The notes under the pieces were generated by a model, which saw only the letters and a program-made list of their open reading frames with translations, was not told where the DNA came from and did not search any database. From Kribbella sp. NBC_01245 (GTDB taxonomy: Bacteria; Actinomycetota; Actinomycetes; Propionibacteriales; Kribbellaceae): a stretch of DNA of 64,000 nt. The number at the start of each line of letters is the position of its first letter. Position 1 is the first letter of the stretch. The position numbers and the translations under genes were made by a program. Positions 60,732-64,000 of the stretch are shown here, piece after piece. Location: NCBI RefSeq assembly GCF_036226525.1, contig NZ_CP108487.1, positions 3,906,001 to 3,970,000 on the forward strand, in the 5' to 3' direction.

Positions 60732-61580
60732 TTAGAGGGTGCTGCGGAGAGACCAGAGGAGGGGGTAGTAGCGCAGCTCGAGGCGGCTGCGGAGGTAGCT
60801 GGCGCCGGAGGAACCACCGGTGCCGGGCTTCGTGCCGATCATGCGCTCGACCATGACGACGTGGCGGGCGCGCCAGGCGGCGGCCAGTTCGTCGTGCTGA
60901 AGGAGGGCCTCGGCAAGTTCCCAGACCGCGTCGTACTGAGACCGATCGTGGGCCACCTTCTGCAAGGCGCTGCGGATCTCGTCCTCGGTGCCGGTGTCGA
61001 ACCCGGCCTTGGCCAGCACCGCGAGGAACGCCTCCCACAGGGTCGGCTCCTCCAGCCGCTGCGCTAGCCGGACCTTCTCCGCCTCGGACAGACCGCGGAA
61101 GCGCTGCACGAACGACGGGTCCTTCGCGCCGGAGAGGAACTCGATCTCCCGGAACTGCACCGACTGGAAACCGCTCGCCGGCGACAACCGGTGCCGGAAT
61201 TCGCCGAAGTCCTGCGGCGTCATCGTCTCCAGGATGTCGACCTGCTGGGTCAGCGTGCGCTCGATCGTATGCACCCGGCGGAGCAGGTGCTGCGCGAGCC
61301 AGAGCTCACCGGTCAGCATCGCGTCCCGGGAGGCGGTCATCTCGTGCAGGATCTGCTTGAACCAGAGCTCGTAGACCTGGTGAATCGTGATGAACAGCAG
61401 TTCATCGTGGGCGGGCGGATCGGATTCCAGGCGCTGCTGGTCGAGCAGCTGGCCCAGACGCAGGTAGCTGCCGTAGGTCAGGCGGCCACCTTCCTCACCG
61501 AAGTGGACGTCGACACCGTCCCACTGACCCTTGACGGCGTCTGCGGTTGGCTCGGTAGTGGACTCGTTCGGAGTGGTCAC
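60732..61580 (-). CDS. kynA: Tryptophan 2,3-dioxygenase
   Basis: A 282-residue protein, the normal bacterial size. Family marks are LTYGSYLRLGQLLDQQ, ELLFITIHQVYELWFKQ (substrate-side His), SGFQSVQFREIEFL and RARHVVMVERMIGTKPGTGG with the proximal heme His and a substrate-binding Thr in GTGGSSG. It opens the indole ring of tryptophan to N-formylkynurenine. The GTG at 61580 gives the family N-terminus (VTTPNEST). No other kynurenine pathway gene is in the window. It is convergent with the helicase gene. Confidence 0.95.
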   Translation of the reverse strand: MTTPNESTTEPTADAVKGQWDGVDVHFGEEGGRLTYGSYLRLGQLLDQQRLESDPPAHDELLFITIHQVYELWFKQILHEMTASRDAMLTGELWLAQHLLRRVHTIERTLTQQVDILETMTPQDFGEFRHRLSPASGFQSVQFREIEFLSGAKDPSFVQRFRGLSEAEKVRLAQRLEEPTLWEAFLAVLAKAGFDTGTEDEIRSALQKVAHDRSQYDAVWELAEALLQHDELAAAWRARHVVMVERMIGTKPGTGGSSGASYLRSRLELRYYPLLWSLRSTL

Positions 61581-61605
61581 GGACCGAGCGTAACTCTGCC
61601 TATTA

Positions 61606-62847
61606 CTAGCGAGGGTCGCGAGGCCAGTAGCGATCGAGGAAGTCGTTGCGGAACTTGCCGTTCGGATCGGACCGCTCCAGCAGCTCCGCGAAGTCCCCGG
61701 CGTGCTCGTAAAGCGCCCGCGGCGAGTCCGTCGCGAAGACCTTGCCCCAATGCGGCCGGGCGTCGAACGACTCCAGCGCCGCCTCGATCTGCTCGACCAC
61801 CTTCTGCACGGCAACCGGTTCCCGCACCCAGGTGAAGTGCAGCGCGACCGTGTCCCGCCCTTGGCTCGGGCTCAACCACAGGTCCTCGGCCGCGATCGTC
61901 CGCACCTCGGAGATCTGCAACAACCCGGCCATCTGCGAGCCAAGCCTGGTCAACGCCTCAAATGCGGCAGGCGCCATCGCCCGCGGCACGAAGTACTCCG
62001 ACTGCAACTCCTCGCCCGTGCTCGGCGTGAACCGGAGCTGGAAATGCGGCAGCCGCTCGAACCAAGGCCCGGGCACACCCAACTGCTCGGTGCTGTACGT
62101 CGCGGGCATCCCCGGCACCGGGTGGCGCGGGCCGTCCGCCGGGGTCGACCCGAGCCAGCCCGGCTCGAGTGGCTCCTGATCCGCGAGCGCCTTCCGCCAG
62201 ATCTGGGCCGGCTTCTGCCAGTCGGTGAAGGCGCTCACGCTGTACGCGCTCGGCCAGATCTCCTCGAAGTCCGTGCCGAGGCGCTCGAGCGGCACGCCCT
62301 CGTACACGAACTGGCGTACGTCGAACGCGGGCACGGCGTCGAGGGTCAGCCCGACGATCACGCCCATCCCGCCCAACGCCAGCACCGACCCCGGGAAGTC
62401 CGGCTCGCCCCGGCGTACCCGAGTGAGCGAGCCGTCGGCCCGGACCAGGTCGATCGCCGCCACGGCGGAGGCGAGGGTGCCGTTGGCATCGCCGGAGCCG
62501 TGCGTACCGGTGGAGCAGGCGCCTGCGATCGAGATGTGCGGCAACGAGCCGAGGTTGTGCAGGGCGAGACCCGAGGCGTGCAGGCGGGTGGTGACCTCGC
62601 CGTACCGCAGACCGGCCGAGACCGTCACCTGCCGCGCGTCGGTGTCCACGTCGATGACGGGTGGCAGACCGGCAACCGAAAGGAACGTGCCAGTGGTGTC
62701 CGCGATGCGGTTGAACGAGTGCCCGCTGCCGAGCACCCGCACCCGCTCGGCGGCCGCCACGACCTCCTGCAGCTCTTCCACCGAGGCGCAGCTCACCAGC
62801 TCCCCGGCCGAGAACTCGATATTGCCGGCCCAGTTCCTCAACACCAC
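61606..62847 (-). CDS. aldO: Alditol oxidase (AldO/xylitol oxidase type)
   Basis: About 413 residues, very like the Streptomyces alditol oxidase in length and motif order: RVLGSGHSFNRIAD with His43 as the FAD attachment site, SLPHISIAGACSTGTHGSG, then PHWGKVF near the end and ISEVRTIAAEDLWLSPSQGR with RDTVALHFTWV. It oxidises xylitol, sorbitol or related polyols to aldoses with O2, giving H2O2. The GTG at 62847 has GAGGGAG at proper spacing; the frame is open upstream. The 61-bp palindrome lies 27 bp upstream. Confidence 0.92.
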   Translation of the reverse strand: MVLRNWAGNIEFSAGELVSCASVEELQEVVAAAERVRVLGSGHSFNRIADTTGTFLSVAGLPPVIDVDTDARQVTVSAGLRYGEVTTRLHASGLALHNLGSLPHISIAGACSTGTHGSGDANGTLASAVAAIDLVRADGSLTRVRRGEPDFPGSVLALGGMGVIVGLTLDAVPAFDVRQFVYEGVPLERLGTDFEEIWPSAYSVSAFTDWQKPAQIWRKALADQEPLEPGWLGSTPADGPRHPVPGMPATYSTEQLGVPGPWFERLPHFQLRFTPSTGEELQSEYFVPRAMAPAAFEALTRLGSQMAGLLQISEVRTIAAEDLWLSPSQGRDTVALHFTWVREPVAVQKVVEQIEAALESFDARPHWGKVFATDSPRALYEHAGDFAELLERSDPNGKFRNDFLDRYWPRDPR

Positions 62848-62873
62848 GGCATCTCCCTCACAGGTCTTTTGCG

Positions 62874-62934
62874 TTCGTTCGTCGGAATACGGCCTGTATC
62901 CACGTTGTATACAGGCCGTATTCCGACGAACGAA
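62874..62934. repeat. Perfect inverted repeat with 26-bp arms
   Basis: Arms 62874-62899 and 62909-62934 are exact reverse complements around a 9-nt spacer (CCACGTTGT). It lies between the GH2 gene end (62970) and the alditol oxidase start (62847), both on the minus strand. The T-poor flanks argue against a simple terminator; an operator, attenuator or mobile-element remnant are the alternatives. Confidence 0.9.
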
Positions 62935-62969
62935 TGTCAAGACGAAGCCTAGGTGGTCCTCTCCGGGTG

Positions 62970-64000
62970 CTACTGCGGCTGTCCAGGAATCGCTGGAGCG
63001 CCTGACACCGCCTCGTCGCCGGATAGCGGCCGCAAGGTCACGCCGTACGAGTGGGGCCTGGTCGGGTCCACCCGGTACGGCGGCAGGGTGCTGTTGGGGG
63101 TTTCGCCCATGCCGGTCTCGCGAGCGCCTACGTGCATGGTGACCCAGCCCTTGTTCCGCACGAGTGGGAGCTGGAAGTCGTACTCCGCGCGGTCGAGCCG
63201 GTCGTACGGGGTGACGCTGACGTCGACGGTCTCCGGGGCTGCCACCAGCAGTCCGTTGCGGCCGTCGCCGAGACTGGTCCACCGGGTGTCGGTGTGGTTG
63301 CCGTACGCCTGCGGCCGCGAGTAGCGCACGTACTGCTCGTCGACGGTGCTACGGAATACCCCGATGCGCGTGCCGGAGGCGCGGTCGTTGTAGTTCTCCT
63401 CGGGCCCACGGCCGTAGTACGCGAACCGGCTCAGCGACTCGGGCACACGCATCGAGAAACCGAGGCGCGGGAGGTATGGCAGGGTGCCGAGCTTGGTGCC
63501 CTTCGGCGTGACCTGATGCCCGAGGGTGATGGCACCACCCGCGTCGATCGTGTACGTCATGGCCTGGTCGAACGACAGCTCCGCCTTGTGCCCCGGTGCC
63601 GCGGCAACGCTCTTCACCACGATCCGCGCGCTCCCGTCCGGGAGTCTCGTGGTGTCGATAGACGAGACCTTGGTTTGCAGGCGATCGAGGCCGATCGCGT
63701 TCCAGCGTTCGCGATCCGCGACACCCCAGCCGTACGTCTCGTTCGAGGTCGGCGGACGCCAGACGTCGAGCTCCGGTCCACCTTGCAGCAACTCCTTGCC
63801 CCTGGCAACCATCGACGCCAGCGTTCCGGTTGTGCGGTCTAACGTGTAGCGGAATTGCTTGCCCGAGACAACGGTCTTTCCAGAGACCTCACTGATCCCG
63901 ACGGCACCGGTCTTCGGAGGTTCGGCCACACCTGCGACGACCGTGCCACCGAGGCGGAACTGGCCGCGTGTGGTCATCGCGCCATCGCGGAAGACCGCGT
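62970..64000 (-). CDS. GH2 beta-galactosidase, C-terminal part (5' end beyond window)
   Basis: The frame is open through base 64000, so the N-terminal sugar-binding, Ig-like and catalytic domains lie outside. The visible 340 residues match the C-terminal Bgal small-chain domain: FRYTLDRTTGTLASMVARGK, VWRPPTSNETYGWG, FAYYGRGPEENYNDRASG, then RPQAYGNHTDTRWTSL and HSYGVTLRPL. It completes the active site of large GH2 beta-galactosidases. Whether it is secreted cannot be seen. It is followed by the perfect 26-bp-arm palindrome. Confidence 0.9.
   Translation of the reverse strand, partial: AVFRDGAMTTRGQFRLGGTVVAGVAEPPKTGAVGISEVSGKTVVSGKQFRYTLDRTTGTLASMVARGKELLQGGPELDVWRPPTSNETYGWGVADRERWNAIGLDRLQTKVSSIDTTRLPDGSARIVVKSVAAAPGHKAELSFDQAMTYTIDAGGAITLGHQVTPKGTKLGTLPYLPRLGFSMRVPESLSRFAYYGRGPEENYNDRASGTRIGVFRSTVDEQYVRYSRPQAYGNHTDTRWTSLGDGRNGLLVAAPETVDVSVTPYDRLDRAEYDFQLPLVRNKGWVTMHVGARETGMGETPNSTLPPYRVDPTRPHSYGVTLRPLSGDEAVSGAPAIPGQPQ

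Overview
This 64 kb window is chromosomal DNA of a high-GC Gram-positive actinobacterium. The evidence is the G/C-rich third codon positions, frequent GTG starts, 4-nt start/stop overlaps, a large NAD-glutamate dehydrogenase, a Tad pilus locus without outer-membrane parts, a SigE-type ECF sigma factor, a DUF222 HNH protein, an F420-type LLM oxidoreductase and a tmRNA tag ending in ALAA. The mix of secreted carbohydrate enzymes and soil-type catabolism fits Propionibacteriales (for example a Kribbella-like organism), but no 16S gene is present and the genus is a guess.

Layout. 1-3.4 kb: end of a DUF234 ATPase, then a divergent HxlR regulator and FAD-linked oxidase pair. 3.4-8.1 kb: housekeeping block on the minus strand with tmRNA, SmpB, an M23 envelope hydrolase, FtsX and FtsE. 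8.2-13.1 kb: two small unknown genes, then a sugar kinase and a sugar ABC importer without its own ATPase. 13.2-17.4 kb: a secreted PL14-like protein and a reductive pyrimidine or hydantoin catabolism operon (beta-ureidopropionase, dihydropyrimidinase, F420-type oxidoreductase). 17.7-29.1 kb: TetR and a truncated SRPBCC gene with a clear operator, a serpin, a permease/DUF1980 pair, EamA and LysR, a secreted GH5 glycanase, a secreted PQQ-type sugar dehydrogenase, TetR with an NTF2-like protein, and an MFS exporter. 29.1-33.8 kb: prfB and several regulator/oxidoreductase genes.

34.0-38.8 kb: a seven-gene Tad/Flp-type pilus operon (TadA, TadB, TadC, pilin-like, two TadE, TadG-like). 38.9-45.9 kb: ECF sigma factor with a membrane partner, a GntR regulator and the 1627-residue NAD-glutamate dehydrogenase. 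46.1-49.6 kb: a five-gene redox operon (membrane-anchored Ser/Gly-rich protein, ApbE flavin transferase, heme-type membrane protein, NuoF-like flavoprotein, ferredoxin) with three 4-nt junctions. 49.7-54.4 kb: DUF222-HNH protein and a two-component system. 54.4-60.7 kb: an M48 metallopeptidase followed by a 1681-residue protein joining a kinase C-lobe-like region without HRD, DUF4011, a superfamily 1 helicase and a nuclease-like tail. 60.7-64 kb: tryptophan 2,3-dioxygenase, alditol oxidase, a perfect 26-bp-arm palindrome and the end of a GH2 beta-galactosidase.

The strongest candidates for something undescribed are the M48/pseudokinase-helicase pair (54.4-60.7 kb), the ApbE/ferredoxin redox operon (46.1-49.6 kb) and the 61-bp palindrome at 62.9 kb. 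The usual prfB-ftsE-ftsX-smpB neighbourhood is also split here by about 21 kb of mostly metabolic genes.
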